This document shows positions 35,101 to 48,088 of a DNA stretch of 64,000 bases, in pieces. A program made the position numbers and the translations under genes. The notes beneath the pieces were generated by a model that worked only from the letters and a program-made list of their open reading frames with translations, was not told where the DNA came from and did no database searches. The stretch lies in contig JAILWY010000012.1 in the NCBI GenBank assembly GCA_022113835.1, positions 6,572,001-6,636,000 on the forward strand, given 5' to 3'. The DNA comes from Atopsyche davidsoni. Taxonomy: Eukaryota > Arthropoda > Insecta > Trichoptera > Hydrobiosidae. Within the stretch, counting starts at the first letter, position 1. Each line of letters starts with the position of its first letter.

Positions 35101-36180
35101 AAGCCGATAGTTTCACAGCGATATTCTATGAGACGCAAAAGGAGAAATCAGAATCGACGTTGGATATATTCGGAATTGGTTTTACAGCTACCAGAGGAGC
35201 AGACGATTATGGGGACCAAAAAATATAATTGAAATAATCAATGAAATGAGAGACGGCGACATTTAAAACTTTTCCCCGCTCGCCGGTACATTTTAATCTG
35301 CACCGCAGCGGCTTTGTGCATTTTAACCAGAAACTTATCTGTGGAACGCCGAGGCCATTACTCCGGTATTATGGAGATTATAACTTTTAATCTCTTCTGC
35401 TGCCCTGGTATTCTGGTTTAAGTGCGGGGGCTTTTTCTTAAGGAGGAAATAAACGAGTGGTAAGTGGGTGCCGCGAAGAACGGCGGCCCATTTACTAGAA
35501 CAATATTTGTATGCACTTTCAATTAGCATTTTTAATGCAGGGACTGGCGCCAAATAAAGTAGAAGAAATACGCTGTTTTATTACGAGCTCCCAGCAGCGA
35601 TGTAAAAACGTTAATATATATTAGCGTAAAAAATAATTTACGTATGAAAACATTGTTGCATATTTCCATTCAAATACATGGTCATGAATTAAAAATAATT
35701 GATATATAATAAATATTTAAGACGTTTTTTAAAAATATATTTAAATATGTAGTTTTTGGTTTAAACATGACCTGAATTCCAAAATGTCAAAATTAATTAA
35801 ATTAATGTTGTTGACAAGCCGAAGAGTGACAAACAACGCTTGTATTAATGGCAGAAGAAAGTACTTAAGATTTATCCCTGTCGAAGTGTTCGCGACAGTC
35901 CGAAAACTTTTAAGAAGCTCAGATATCCGGACGGAGTCTGCCTTGTAATTAAAAGTTTTCACGTTACCTATGGCCGCGTAAAAAGCGACAGTTTTGGCAG
36001 GATCTGCATTATCTCAGGTGACTGGGCCTGCGGAGGCTGTCCCGAGCTTTTGAATAAGTAAAGCTCCTAAGGACGAGAGATTAATTACGCGGCCAGGCAA
36101 CATCCGCGAGCTTTCCGCCCGTCGGAGGCGAGATGCGTTGTCCCCCGCGCCGGCTACTCACACCTCTACTCGCCGAGAAA
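35101..36180. other. Non-coding stretch with two GC patches
   Basis: GC rises at about 35270-35500 and 35990-36180 (CCCCCGCGCCGGC near 36141-36153). Short minus-strand frames have no recognised domain. Confidence 0.45.
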
Positions 36181-38220
36181 AATAAACCGAAAAAACAAGG
36201 ATTCATCTGGGGCCTGGAAAAATAAGCCAAAAAATGTATTTTGAAAAGTGCCGTTGATTCAATAATTAAAAATTTTAAACATACAAAAACAATTTTTTTT
36301 TTTGTAAATTTGAGGGTATTTTTCAATGCTTACTGTCAGTATATGAAATTGAATTCACTGAATTTACATAACGAAATTATTGTTTATCTTCGTTTTTATA
36401 ATAAAATGTAAAAAAATTCTTAGGTATGCATACTTGAACCTTTAAAAACAAAATTAGAGCAATAAATATGCTAATATAATGAAATGATTAAGAGTTTCAG
36501 TGGGTAGTCTTGTTTTGATAAAACATTATTTTTTGCAATAATTTAACTTTTAAATAAATTCCCGTCAAAAAAATGAAGAAAATAATACACTGAACTGTGT
36601 TGTTTTGTAGCAACATAACCATTGCATCATTTCTTTATGAGATTAGATTATTCTTATCGATCTCCAGCAATCACGCTTCTTTTATTGTATTCGCGATACA
36701 AATGCTAGTAAACAGGGAAAAATACGCCAACATGGATAGCATAACAAGTCTCCGACATTTGGCTCCTTCGTGAAAGCCTCGTCTAAAGGTCGGCGTATTT
36801 AGAAACCCGGGTCAAAAGGCGCGGAGTTTTCTTAAAGATATTCGGGAAAACTCGGAGGAATTCGGGGGTGGCCGCTATTGAAGTGTAAATGCAATATCTC
36901 AGCGGTCTTTTTAATGTTTTATTGTACCAGGCAGGAATAATTTGATTTCTCGATTGGATTGGCCTTTTTGCAAGCCATGACGAAGGTCTGCGGCCCCTCT
37001 CGCACCCCCTATCGGGCCACCCCTAATTCTACCGGGAAGGGACCCACTTTTGTGAGATGGAAAGTATGAATGTGGTTTTTCTACCTTTACAGGTATGTGA
37101 CCTATTTATGGTCAATCAAAATAGGCTGTTCTGTGAAAACTACGAAAATACGAAGGAACTTAATCAATTCAAATAGTTATAAGGTATATTTTAATATACG
37201 TACCTTAATACTGAAAACATTTGTTAATAATCAACATATTGAGAAATATTAATTATCTGTCACAAGCATAAACCGCAGACTTCAATTACTTAGTAAAAGT
37301 AGTTGGATTATTCTTATTGCTCTCGATAAACAAAGGATAAATTTACAATCTCTGTAAATTTAATTCTGGAGTAGAAAGGATCAAGCCGATCCCCGCTTTC
37401 CTCCGGGTCGAGGCTCGCATTTTAAACTCACATAGCGACTCTGATATCGCTTGCAAAATTGCAAACAAATGTTTTGACTCTGCGGAATCGAATCGACTGC
37501 TCGCATTGGCAATTCTCTTTCTGCGAGCGACGAGACCCATCAGCTGTAAGCTTTGCTTCATACATATGGAATTCTGTGAATCTCTGTTATATTGAGATCC
37601 GATCGAGTGTATAGCGCATATCAACGTATTGATCTTATGCTTATGGTAGTCTGAAATAATTATATTAATTATATTTTTCATAAATTGATTACTAGACTTA
37701 TATTTTTAAAATCTTCTTTTACCATTATGATGAAAGGTATGTTTGAAATATGAAAAAAAAAAAAAATTTAAGTACTTAGATTAAGAAGCTTTGGTGTATC
37801 ACATTCATGGCCTGATATTCCAGTTTAATACATTTCAATATATATATTTCTAACATTTATAAAATAATTTAAAAAAAAAATTGATATTTCAATCAAATAG
37901 TTTGAATTCAATAAGATAAGTTTTTATTTTAATCAGATTGAGTGTTTAATTATATCAATATCTTAAGATTATCTTTTCAGTTTATATTTATAAAAAAAAT
38001 ACCTTTTCCATCGTACATTGAATACATATATTATCAACTATGCTTGACAATGTTGGGTCGAGAAGTGTATATTTTGTAAATAATATTTCTATTTGATGTA
38101 TTATTCACAATTTATATGAGTATTGTTATCAATATAAAATTCTGATACGCATATTGTAAGTTAGTTCAAAGAAAAACAAGTACTAACACGGTTCATGATA
38201 TCAATGACTCAATAACCGTT
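36181..38220. other. Mainly AT-rich non-coding stretch
   Basis: GC patches at 36740-37050 and 37370-37540; the rest is A/T runs, including A14 near 37751-37764. The 112-residue minus frame 37343-37681 shows no domain. Confidence 0.55.
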
Positions 38221-38650
38221 CAATTTTCTCCAAGTTTTGCTTTGCGCGTGTTTTCGCTACATCTGCGATCGTTATATGTGAAGCAGTACGGGTCGGAAGT
38301 ATCCCCGGAATATATATCAAGCATTCCCTCGCAGCAGAGGGGAGGGGCACGTAGCTTGTTCTCACGCCTCCAGTTCTTTGGAGATGAGATTACTGGCCCG
38401 GCTCAAGCCGGAGTTTGTTTTCCATTCCCTCCCGTCACTCCTGACTCGCTCCCGGCAGCCGCTCGGCCTCCCGATTAGTGTGTCGGATGCGGCGCTCGGC
38501 GGTATTGTCTGCGTGATTAGATTTAGGGAAAAAAGTTTTATGGATAGATTTACTTATGAAAGGCGCGGAGTCTCTGTAAATATTGGTTCTGCCGAGGAAC
38601 GCTCTCGGACGCGACACGCCAGCGTTAAATGCAGTCCGCATTGTGATAGA
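38221..38650. other. GC-enriched island
   Basis: CpG-containing block centred on 38330-38520. Three overlapping frames are open on both strands; the longest plus frame (38378-38725) starts only at TTG. Candidate conserved non-coding element. Confidence 0.4.
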
Positions 38651-40800
38651 TCAAGAAATGACGAGGATGAATCGACACTATTTGGTAAAGAAGAATACAT
38701 CACGATATTAGTTCCGATGAGATAAACTTAAATTAAAAGTAAGATCTAAATATACAATGAATATTCAATAGCACTTTAAACTTACGGAGTAAACTAGTTA
38801 TAAATACCAAATAAGAGTAGTTAACGAGTTTAATAATATTTTTCACGATAAAAAGAGTAGTTATTCAAGTATACACACAGTATATCTTAAGTAGAACAAT
38901 ACACATATAGAGGGTTAGTAAACTAAAAGCATCTATCTCCAAGCCAAGGTAATCCGAAACAATTCATTAGCGGACATATGTAGCAGATCAAGGAGCGAAT
39001 TTGTACCATCTCGTATTGGAGCGGGTCCGAACACCGACACTTAATTACCTCACCTAGTCTAAAGTAACGAAGAGCTTTCTAACCGTTAGGCATTTAGCCA
39101 GCCCTCTCCGCCGACTGTTAGACTACAGAGAACAACCCTCTGAAGCAGAGAAGCATCCATTAAATATAATTCAGACTATTTAGCTGCGTTTTCGACGCTC
39201 GCGAGAGTTGATTGCAAGCTTTTCGTTACAGTTGTGAGAGACGCAATCAGCTGCAATTATACCGCGAGCTTTTATGTCACTTAGGTTTCAAAAGTTCTAC
39301 ACGAGAAGTGAATGAAACTCGAGTAAACTTTATCCTTAATTCGTAATAAAGATTATTATAACGGATGCACCGTAGATAAAATACCATTTAAATCGGTAAT
39401 AAAACTAAAAATTGATTAGCATCTCATTTAGTTATCTTTTTAACTTTGAGAGTTTTTGTCGAACCATTGACAAAGACGAACCCCGCTGGAAGTTTCTCAA
39501 TGAATGCACTTCTTTTACGACCCAATTTGTAAATTATAGAGTCCTCGATAGTCCACGGGGTGCATTCGTATTATGTGGGACACGTTCGCTGGATGCCACG
39601 GTGGAATTAATTAGTGGTATACGAATTAATTTATGACTGGGACAATCGAACTGAAGGCGCATTCTGTGGAGGAGGTATGTCATTGATTGCTGCAGGCTGG
39701 AATGCCCGGTGACTTTATACCGGGTTAATGCAGGAGCCTGCGGGAGAGGGTCAGCGACTGCGGCGAGGTACGGGCGTTTTAATCTTCCAATAGACGGTTG
39801 CGGTCGAGTCGCCGCGCACTCCTGATAAGGGTGACTGGGGTAGCACGCAATTAGCCGGGTGAATCAAATTTGAATTTAAATTTACTTCTGGGTGGCATTA
39901 CTGCTATCCGCCCTGCGTGGGAACTAAGTGATATTCTCCGAAAACACAAAAAAATAAAGAAATACAGAGAATCCAATTTTGTGAATGGAATAAAAAGTAA
40001 TACTCGAAGAAAATTATGCGAATTGGTAAATAAGACTTGCGACGATAAAATATTTTTTTATAATGATACTGTTTTAAAAGAAATGCTAGTCGCTTGTTTA
40101 TGAAAACTTTGCGCCATTCAAAAATTTAAATGCAATCAGTTAACACTATCTTCCCTTGTTGTTTTTTAAAGCGACCGAAATTGATAGTAGCGTCACTTGT
40201 CAGTATCATATTATAACAGGCTGGCAGTAAGCAATTCGACAAAATGGGATTCTGTCTCGTAGTACAGTAGTAAAATTTATTTCAGCTCTCAAGTAATACA
40301 AATTAAGTGTACATCAGTGTAAGAGCAGCAGATTGTGAACTTGAATTCAGCTTATGGCACTTATGTAAACTGTTAATCTGCTTGCATCAATACATAATCT
40401 TAAGCTTAATTTACTTAGTATAAGTATAAAATCAAATGAGTGTATTTTACTGTAGTATAAACTATCTGTTTCCCTCATTACGCTCCTAAGCTTTTTAATT
40501 TTATTTGAATTATTTTACATATTATAGCATTAAAACCATGACGAGATATTTTTATTAAGGAACTAGGAGCATATAACGAGTCCCGTACGTCTTGTTTATA
40601 CGTCTAATGGTTTTGATTGTGACGGACAGTAAATTTGAATAAAATATAATATTATGGGTAAGAACTGAAAGTAAATCGAATAAACCAATCGTGAGGATGC
40701 AGAAGAGATCATAAATTATTCTCAATTTGTCATGGCAGGAAATTGCTTTCAAACGAATGTGTACACAGAATGTTTGCCGGTAAAAGAAATTACACAAAGA
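38651..40800. other. Non-coding stretch with GC patch at 39640-39870
   Basis: The patch carries CpG and is followed by a Su(H)-type CGTGGGAA at 39916-39923. The frame 39412-39636 (74 residues, starting at TTG) lacks a recognised domain. No gene called. Confidence 0.5.
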
Positions 40801-41600
40801 GCATTTTAAAAAGTTTCGCTGGCTTCAAACGAGCGCTGGCTTTGCATTATAAATACGAAAATTGTGCATTTCGTAAGTAATTTGCGGTCCACCATTATTG
40901 CGGTAACACTGGGTAACATTTTGAAATGTGGCACAATGGCGTTGCGGCCGGAAGGACATTCGGAACCGCGGGCTGGTGTTTGTACTCTGCGATAATTATC
41001 GTTGATCTTAAATGAGTGCCTCTGAATAGAGCTTTACTGTAACTGCAGGTATCCTGCCATAAAAAAGCCTGTACATCGTGACAACATAAGAAAAAAAAAT
41101 CAGCCGAGTACTTCTATTTTAAAAATAATATTAATAAACAAACGTGTACAGAAAACTTAAAAAATAAAGTACGTACATAATAGTAAATTACTAAATTGTA
41201 TGATGTCCCAAAAAACTTAAATTAATAAAAAAGTATAGACTCGATTGATTGTCAAACGGTATATTTTCAGTAGTAAATCAAAAGCGTAGGACTACAATTG
41301 TGGTGTAAGTAAAGGCCAGGATCATTTTGCATCTTTTTCTTAGTTCATGGGCGCGCGGTAGTGGCCGATTAAAAGGCGCGGATGTGCCGCCGCCCTCGCG
41401 TAAGTCGCTCTCCATTATGGATTTTGATATCGCGTTGCGTGGGTTAGGAGCTACGGAGGCCAAAGGTCAAGCGAGCGCCATTGTTGGGTCACCGCGCGGT
41501 GCAAATTAGTTTTTTGGGAAGACCGGGAGGGAAACATCTGGGCAGACATGATTACGAGGCGGAGGTACGAGCGCGGGCCACAGCCTGCCCCTTAAAAAAA
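40801..41600. other. Non-coding stretch with two GC patches
   Basis: GC-enriched at 40860-41000 and 41340-41600, the latter with GGGCGCGCGGTAG and GGCGCGGATGTGCCGCCGCC. Short frames open on both strands across 41278-41509 have no domain. Confidence 0.45.
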
Positions 41601-42219
41601 CGTATTTGGACTGGGGAGGTGGACGCATTGAATTATTAAAGTGTTTATATAAAGGCAATTAAATAAAGTGTGGATCACTAGTTTGGGTGTTTAATATTAC
41701 TAAGCGGAATTAAAAATAATTAAAAATACCCGTAACCGAGAGGAACAAAAATATGTGTTGACCACTCCCTGTATTCCGATTCCAGATGTATATTTTGGTG
41801 TATGGCATCGTCGGAAATTGGCAGTGACGAGCGCCAAATCCACAACATTTCGCCACAATTCAGTCTGGGATTATACATGCACCAGATCTCACTATATATG
41901 GAGCGTTTTTGACAATCAGTTTTGTTTTAATAATTAAATTAACAAAATACAAATAAATATATTTTTCTTGACAATTTTGCTTTTAAAAGATAATAAAAAA
42001 TGTAAAAATATTTTGGGTATTTCCTGCTTAACTTCGCGGACTTAATCGTGACAGATCGTAATGGGCTTTTTGCTTCTTTTTATTTAACGCTTGTGATGTT
42101 ACACACTGAGAGGGTTTAGCATATATTTTAAGGGAATAATGAATCAAAAAGTTTGTAATACATTTAAATAAAAAAAATCGATAAAATTTTCTATTATTGA
42201 TAGATATTTTTTCTACCAG
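41601..42219. other. AT-rich non-coding spacer
   Basis: Nothing recognised apart from a short pyrimidine-rich run ending TTTTTTCTACCAG at 42207-42219, which resembles a splice acceptor. Confidence 0.5.
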
Positions 42220-42660
42220 TAGAAAGCTATATCCACGTGGTGTTCGGAGGTACACACTCGTATTCGAGGATCGTCTACGTGCGCTCTTAACCTACCGCCA
42301 TCTGGCACGTGTGACCTGTCGGATTATGTATGGAATCAGCCATTACGGGGACCATAGTCTCCCACAGGCGGGCGTAACAAAGCCCGGTGGTGGTTCGGGC
42401 CTAAGATAACTTCGTTAACTCCACGGAATTACAGCATCGCCCAAGAATGTAAATCTATGCGTAACTATGGTTGGGTGCGCCATAGAAACTACTCTGTAAT
42501 AATATCATTCCAAGGTAACGAGCAGTTCCACACTACGTTTTCACTTGTTTGCATTATCCCTACATTACACTCAGCGCGGCGGGGCACGGAGAAGCCTGCT
42601 GTGGTCTGGCGATCCAATAATTAGCCCCCCGTTCGTTTCTAGTAACCGAAGTGAATGATA
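42220..42660. other. GC-enriched island with CTCF-like site
   Basis: Moderately GC-rich block following an acceptor-like sequence. The plus frame continues to a stop at 42407-42409, but its product has no recognised domain and the start is TTG. Contains the motif at 42295-42308. Confidence 0.4.
42295..42308 (-). promoter_or_regulatory. CTCF-like insulator motif
   Basis: CCGCCATCTGGCAC; its reverse complement contains AGATGGCGG, matching all nine positions of the CTCF core AGRKGGCRS and 11 of 14 of the full consensus. The orientation is opposite to the 1801-1814 site, so the two would be convergent. Chance match not excluded. Confidence 0.3.
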
Positions 42661-45300
42661 TTTTCGAAGGGGAGAAGGCTAATTTTACTTAAAATAAAAT
42701 TTTGGTTTGCAGGTATTTCGATTTCACGGTCATGGTTTGGGATTTGTGCTTAGTATTTGTCTGCATTATAGTATATGGTATAATTTGTTTCTGTTATGCT
42801 ACTTTTCTTTAAAGTGAATTGCTTTGTATAAAAAAATATTCAAAAATTTAAAACACTATGAAAACAATGATAAGTGAACACGGTTAAGACTTAAAACATA
42901 TTTAAAAGCTTTAATTTTATTTACAAGATGGTAACTAAAAGTGAAGAATGTCTCATGAAAATGCAAAAAAACCTATACGCAAGCAAGCGAATGAATATCA
43001 TATTTCAGAGATCGAATTTTAACTTGTAAAAAAAAACACACTCAATTATTTTCAAATAAGTCAGGTCTCCATTTTCAGTTTTGAAATTTTATACAAAAAG
43101 GAATGGGATATAATAATGTGATATCCAATATAGATAACGATGATTTACACGCTTTGGACCAAGATCGATTATGCGTTAAAAATAACAAAATTAAACGAAT
43201 GATTGATTATCGCGATGCCCTTTTCAAAGATTGATTCGTCGAGGGTGCTTTGTTTGTCAGATACTGTGAAAAATTGCGATTAGTAACTGTTTGCATGGCT
43301 GATTTAAAATAATTTTAAATAGCACGTTGAATACAATTTATTCTAACAAAACAAATACCGTTTATTATATATTTAAATATGAAAATGTGTAGACGATAAT
43401 AAACATTGTATTTATTCATTATGTTATTCTGTGAATGTTATATCTGCAAGAAGACTGAGGCGTTTGTATGAATATCGATATACAATTCTGAGTCTTAATC
43501 CAATACGACTTAAATATAATACATACTAAGGCTTTTGTTCTGGAAATATCAGTTACTTCGTCAAAATCTGATGTTTCAACAATGGTAGGCATTAAGACAT
43601 AAGTCAAATTATAATGACACATCCATAGCGGAGTTTATTGTACAGTGACTGCCGTATTAAGCCATATAAACACGCGAGATTCGGGCTCAGACGACGTGAA
43701 ATATATTCGTCAGTCGAGACTGTATTCACTGGAGTATTTTCGTGGAATAATACAATTGGATAATAATCCGTCTCGTGTGGTGTGAGCCGGAAGGATCAAG
43801 GCGGGTAACGACCAGGATAATGAGAGGAAGATGGATGGAAAAATTATCTACATATCTAATACGTGGTTAATAAAACTGAAGAACTCGAGCACTGAGAGGA
43901 TATTTATGAATACAAATAAATAATTTATATATCTTTCAAAACTTAAAAAAAAATGAGATTTACTTTTGAAAGTGTAAATATATTTAGAAAATTGTTGTCT
44001 TGTAATGGAAAATGTTTAGATATCATATTCGCATTTGTTAATTATATCATGACAGTTAGAGTCATGAAAATAATAAATACACGTAATTATTGTATATTGC
44101 TAACATAAGTAATTTAATAATTAAACTTATTGATGTTTTTTAACCACGAAGTATTGATAGTCAAGGTGCATTGTACAGGCGCAAGTTCAAGTGCATGAAC
44201 ATTCTTTTTAAAATTAATATATAGTAAAATTAATATATATTAAAAGTATTCGTCCTAATGTAATAAGCTTCATATTTAATTTTGGTTTACACCAGAGGTA
44301 ATGGTGCGGTCGACCTGTGATGAGATAAGCAAGACACGGGCTCAAGTAGTGGTCGCGACAAGTCACTTTCAATTGTTGACTCAGTGAAGCTATTTGCAGT
44401 TCTTAGAGGTGCTGACATCAATATTATTATAATTTAAATGAATCACAAACTTCTCTTGTGGTATATTAAAGTGTATTATAAAATAACAAGGGATTTAATT
44501 TCATGTAAATATGAGATTTCACAGCCCGGCCATAAGCCCATTGTTTATCCCACGTTTAGCTTTGTGAAGGCATTTACTAAACCAACAGAAAGTGAGAAGC
44601 GTTACATTATTATTACAGAAAGGCAATAGAAAATAAAAATGGAAATAATAGTAATTTTGAAACGAGAATAAGTAGTTCTTAAGAGCAATAATATACTTTT
44701 TAAGTATACTGAATCAATGTATATATTTAGAAGTCTAAAAACGATGCTAACAAGCAGGACATAAGGCGAGAAATAACGTGATCATGATATTTAGGGTGTC
44801 TACATACGCTGGAAGACAACCGATAACCGAATGATAAATAGTCTCCACTTTTGCCTTGTTTCGTTAGGCAAAATTACAAAAAAACAGCCAAAAAATTTAA
44901 TGGCAATTAAAAATCAATTTTCAACTGTATTACTACGAGTGTAAGTTGCAATAACATTGATTGAAATATATAGCGAGCTGTAAGTTAGCTCGATATGAAT
45001 GGTTTGAATAGAATTGCAAAACAAACAAAGCATTTAAAAACCAGTTTTTGTTTGTTCAGAGGAGCAGGTGACTATACAGGTACCTGTATTATTTAATATC
45101 ACTGTCTCGTATAAATGCATACTGATGCGACGTTACTGATATAATAAAATGGCCGTTTAAATTTATGCAACCGACTGTTGTTGCTTAGTAAATAAATAAA
45201 TTTATAAACATTCTCTAGACTCACTCGTAAATCCGTTTATTTATCTCAGATCTTGGCGATATTCCGTATAAGCAGAGAACACCTTGAATAAGATGTTGAC
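42661..45300. other. Mainly AT-rich non-coding stretch
   Basis: GC patches at 43630-43820 and 44300-44400. A short imperfect direct repeat, AAAATTAATATATA twice, lies at about 44211-44240. No gene recognised. Confidence 0.6.
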
Positions 45301-45316
45301 ATAGTCGCATTGCCAG

Positions 45317-45325
45317 TATATAAAG
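45317..45325 (+). promoter_or_regulatory. TATA box candidate
   Basis: TATATAAAG, followed about 30 bases later by GGGACACTCGAG, where transcription could start, and then a GC-rich ATG-free leader ending in a splice donor. The initiator is weak compared with the arthropod TCAGT form. Confidence 0.4.
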
Positions 45326-45345
45326 CCAGTCCGCGGTGAATGGGA

Positions 45346-45425
45346 CACTCGAGAAAGAATATACCGGAGTGGCTCCACCGCCGCCCAGCCTCCGCGCACT
45401 TCGCACCACAGAACCGAAGTTTCAG
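45346..45425 (+). other. Possible first non-coding exon
   Basis: After the putative start, about 80 bases lack ATG, are rich in CCG/CCGCC, and end TTTCAG followed by GTAAAT at 45426, a reasonable 5' splice site. With the TATA box this resembles a TATA promoter plus short untranslated exon on the + strand. The exon start is estimated. Confidence 0.3.
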
Positions 45426-45508
45426 GTAAATAAGTTCTTTAGAACCACTGCAAGTTACCAGTAGATGAAATAATAGTTGTTTTCATGAAATAGTACATTT
45501 AACATGAA

Positions 45509-45526
45509 GGGGGGGGGAGGGGGGGG
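45509..45526 (+). repeat. Poly-G tract
   Basis: G9, one A, then G8, in an otherwise AT-rich region. Quadruplex potential and likely length instability. Confidence 0.85.
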
Positions 45527-46045
45527 CGAAACCGTCTTTTGATGATGATTTGTGTATCTCAAATCAGTCAAGCGTCTCTATTTTTATTAAAAAATAAATA
45601 ACTTTTAAATATCGACCCAACAAATGGATTTTACGACTAAAATATATAGAAAATCGTTCTATTCATTTTTATTCAGTAACTGCAACAAGATGTAAAAAAA
45701 CCGTTAAAAATGTATGAGGCTCTCTGCTCGACCGATCGTCCTTTGGAAGCTATTCCCCGGTCCATTGAGTCATCCCAGAGACATCTGCGAAATAATTTAA
45801 ACACTTCTGCGGGAAGTATCTATCGGGAAATAAGATAGAAACATCCCCTTCCGGCGAGGCGGGGAGAAGAAATTTATACGGGAGGTATAAAGGGATGATC
45901 GCCGCTTATTTTATCACGGGAAAATGAAAATCCAACACCGACTATTTAGTATCTAAGAACATCAACAGGTATTTTTATTTTGAATTCAATGAAGCTAGTG
46001 CTAGGAAAACAGTTATAAAATAAATAAAGAATTGGCATTTCATGC

Positions 46046-46051
<6 letters not shown>

Positions 46052-46106
<55 letters not shown>
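46052..46106. repeat. (TA)27 microsatellite
   Basis: Uninterrupted TA dinucleotide run of 55 bases. It is self-complementary and likely polymorphic. Confidence 0.95.
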
Positions 46107-46109
<3 letters not shown>

Positions 46110-47059
46110 AGTTTATGTGACGAATACAATAAACATGAAAAAACTTCCAATAGTGTATTTTATAATGTATAGCGTGATAACTAAGAATCTCCCAAAATGT
46201 CAATAAATCAATAAAATTGAATATTATTCTCATTAAAAAAAATTAGACGGATCAACATACATATTTTTTTGTTTTAAGATTTTAAATGCTAAGATCAGTG
46301 CAATTTTTAAATATTTATTACAGATTTAAAATAATATGTTCAATCTTTATAATGAAAACATTATTTACACAATACGCTTTTATTTCTGTTTATTAGTACA
46401 TATGTTTATATACTATTCTGTAGTAAAATATACTTTATATCAGCGTATGGAAGCTACAAAATATTTGGCACCAAAACAAGTCAATCAATCAACATCGAGA
46501 ATATAAATAAGTATATGGCTGGGGAAAGTTCTAGAAAAAACACAAACAATCTGGAAAAAAAAATTAGACATGTGCCTGTTTGTATGTAGGCGTTATTTTT
46601 TTGATGACCCGAATGGTAAACGCTAATTTATAAGTAAACAATCCACGTTTTGTACACAGAATATTCAAAGGAATGTCATTAATCATTAAATAAATACATC
46701 AAACGAACCACGAAAAGTATTATGTGTGCTAAATGATCGAAGTAAACACCTTTCAAAATACTTATACCAAAAATGTACGTTCATAGAAAACGGCTAATCT
46801 TTATTTGACATAATTAAGTATGTAAATTATCAGTTTGAAATTTTTTTCATTGATAATTTGTAGGTACAGTTTTTAAAATTTGCATATTTCAAAAAAATAT
46901 TATTCATGCATGATGAAAACAAGTGTTTTGTAATCTTATATTTAAGAAAGCGATTTGTTCTATTATATAGTATATGCAGAGTGTGTGATGGTGGTTAATC
47001 TGTTAGAAAATTGAATGTTGGCAGTTTTTGTTGTGTATGGATGTTGTTACTACGCCGTA

Positions 47060-47370
47060 CATTATTATTAAAGTTTCCCGAGTTCTGGTGTCCTTGAGGC
47101 CGTGGCGGCAGGTGGGCTCCTGACTGAGGGGGCTCCGGGTGCTCCGGGGGCTCCGGGACTCCGTGCAGATCCCAAAAGCTCCAGTATTAACTTCAGCGCC
47201 AGCCACGAAACACCCCTCGAATAAATTATTCAAATCGCCTAGATTTATGCCGCTTTCTTGTCATTCTTGCCGGATGGATGGGCGCCGGAAGGCGTACTTA
47301 CCCAGAACCGGTTTAAGGGAAGATCGAACGGGAGGCTGAGCGGGGCGCTCCAGGTTTAGGGGCCTTAGTA
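47060..47370. other. GC-rich island with 9-bp tandem repeat
   Basis: CpG-containing block with three copies of GCTCCGGGN at 47132-47158. Short frames open on both strands (minus 47003-47233, plus 47139-47339) have no domain. Confidence 0.45.
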
Positions 47371-48088
47371 ATGGCTTTCTGGCTATTTATTAAATGAAAT
47401 TTAAAAATTCAATATCAATAAATCAGGGCATTAGAATAACGAGAAGAAAAAAATGAGCACACTCTCAATGTAATTTTTTAGTAATCTTATATATTTTACA
47501 ATAAATAGTAAGGTAAAGCATACTAAGTTGATGTTAAATATGTTGGAAATTAGAGCAGTATTTCTGATCGAATTTAATTTTGATGTTTTAAAACGATCAT
47601 TAGATTTTCGTTTGTTGCCGCATATTCAGTTGCTTATAAAGGTTTGAAAAACTGTTAAAGGAAGGTATGGAAAAGTGTGGATAATTAAAATGTCACTCGG
47701 AAGGCACGAGAACCGCGGCTGGGCCTGGGCGAGTCTCCACGCACCCGCCGGGGTATTTGCCTTGAAGAGTGTGATGCTAATGTGTGCCCCGAGTAACGCA
47801 AAGCCGGGTATTTAAATGCTCTGCCAGGAAGGTAAACAGGGAGATTCTAAATAAATATTATTACTGATGATTAAGGCTAAACCCTTACTCCGCTTAAGCG
47901 ATGTGATTTATACTGCTTGTTACCTTATTAGGTTATCACGTGAGATATCCATACACTTGTTAAACGAGCTCTACCTGCTTGTGTTCGAGAACCTTTAATG
48001 ATATTTTTACAGTATTTAAGCTTCTTTAATGTACGAAGGACTTTCGCAATTTATTATGCTGCACATTTATAAAATTTTAACTGTATAT
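47371..48088. other. Non-coding spacer
   Basis: AT-rich, with a GC patch at 47695-47830 (CCGCGGCTGGGCCTGGGCG-type sequence). No feature recognised. Confidence 0.55.

Larger units (their letters stand above)
45426..47059. other. Mainly AT-rich non-coding stretch
   Basis: Contains the poly-G tract (45509-45526), a GC patch at 45720-45910 and the TA microsatellite, listed separately where relevant. No gene recognised; minus frame 46051-46233 is partly microsatellite translation. Confidence 0.6.

Noticed and set aside
38378..38725. 115-residue + strand frame
   Set aside because: Starts at TTG and overlaps other open frames on both strands.
39713..39722. Minus-strand TATA box (TATAAAGTC)
   Set aside because: No initiator or leader/donor structure follows on that strand.
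8677..39923. Several CGTGGGAA Su(H)-type sites (8677, 17172 reverse, 34149, 39916)
   Set aside because: About the number expected to within chance for an 8-mer on both strands in 64 kb, and they are not clustered.
42221..42409. Possible reverse-transcriptase remnant or exon after CTACCAG
   Set aside because: No conserved RT motif such as FADD could be found and the product is not recognised.
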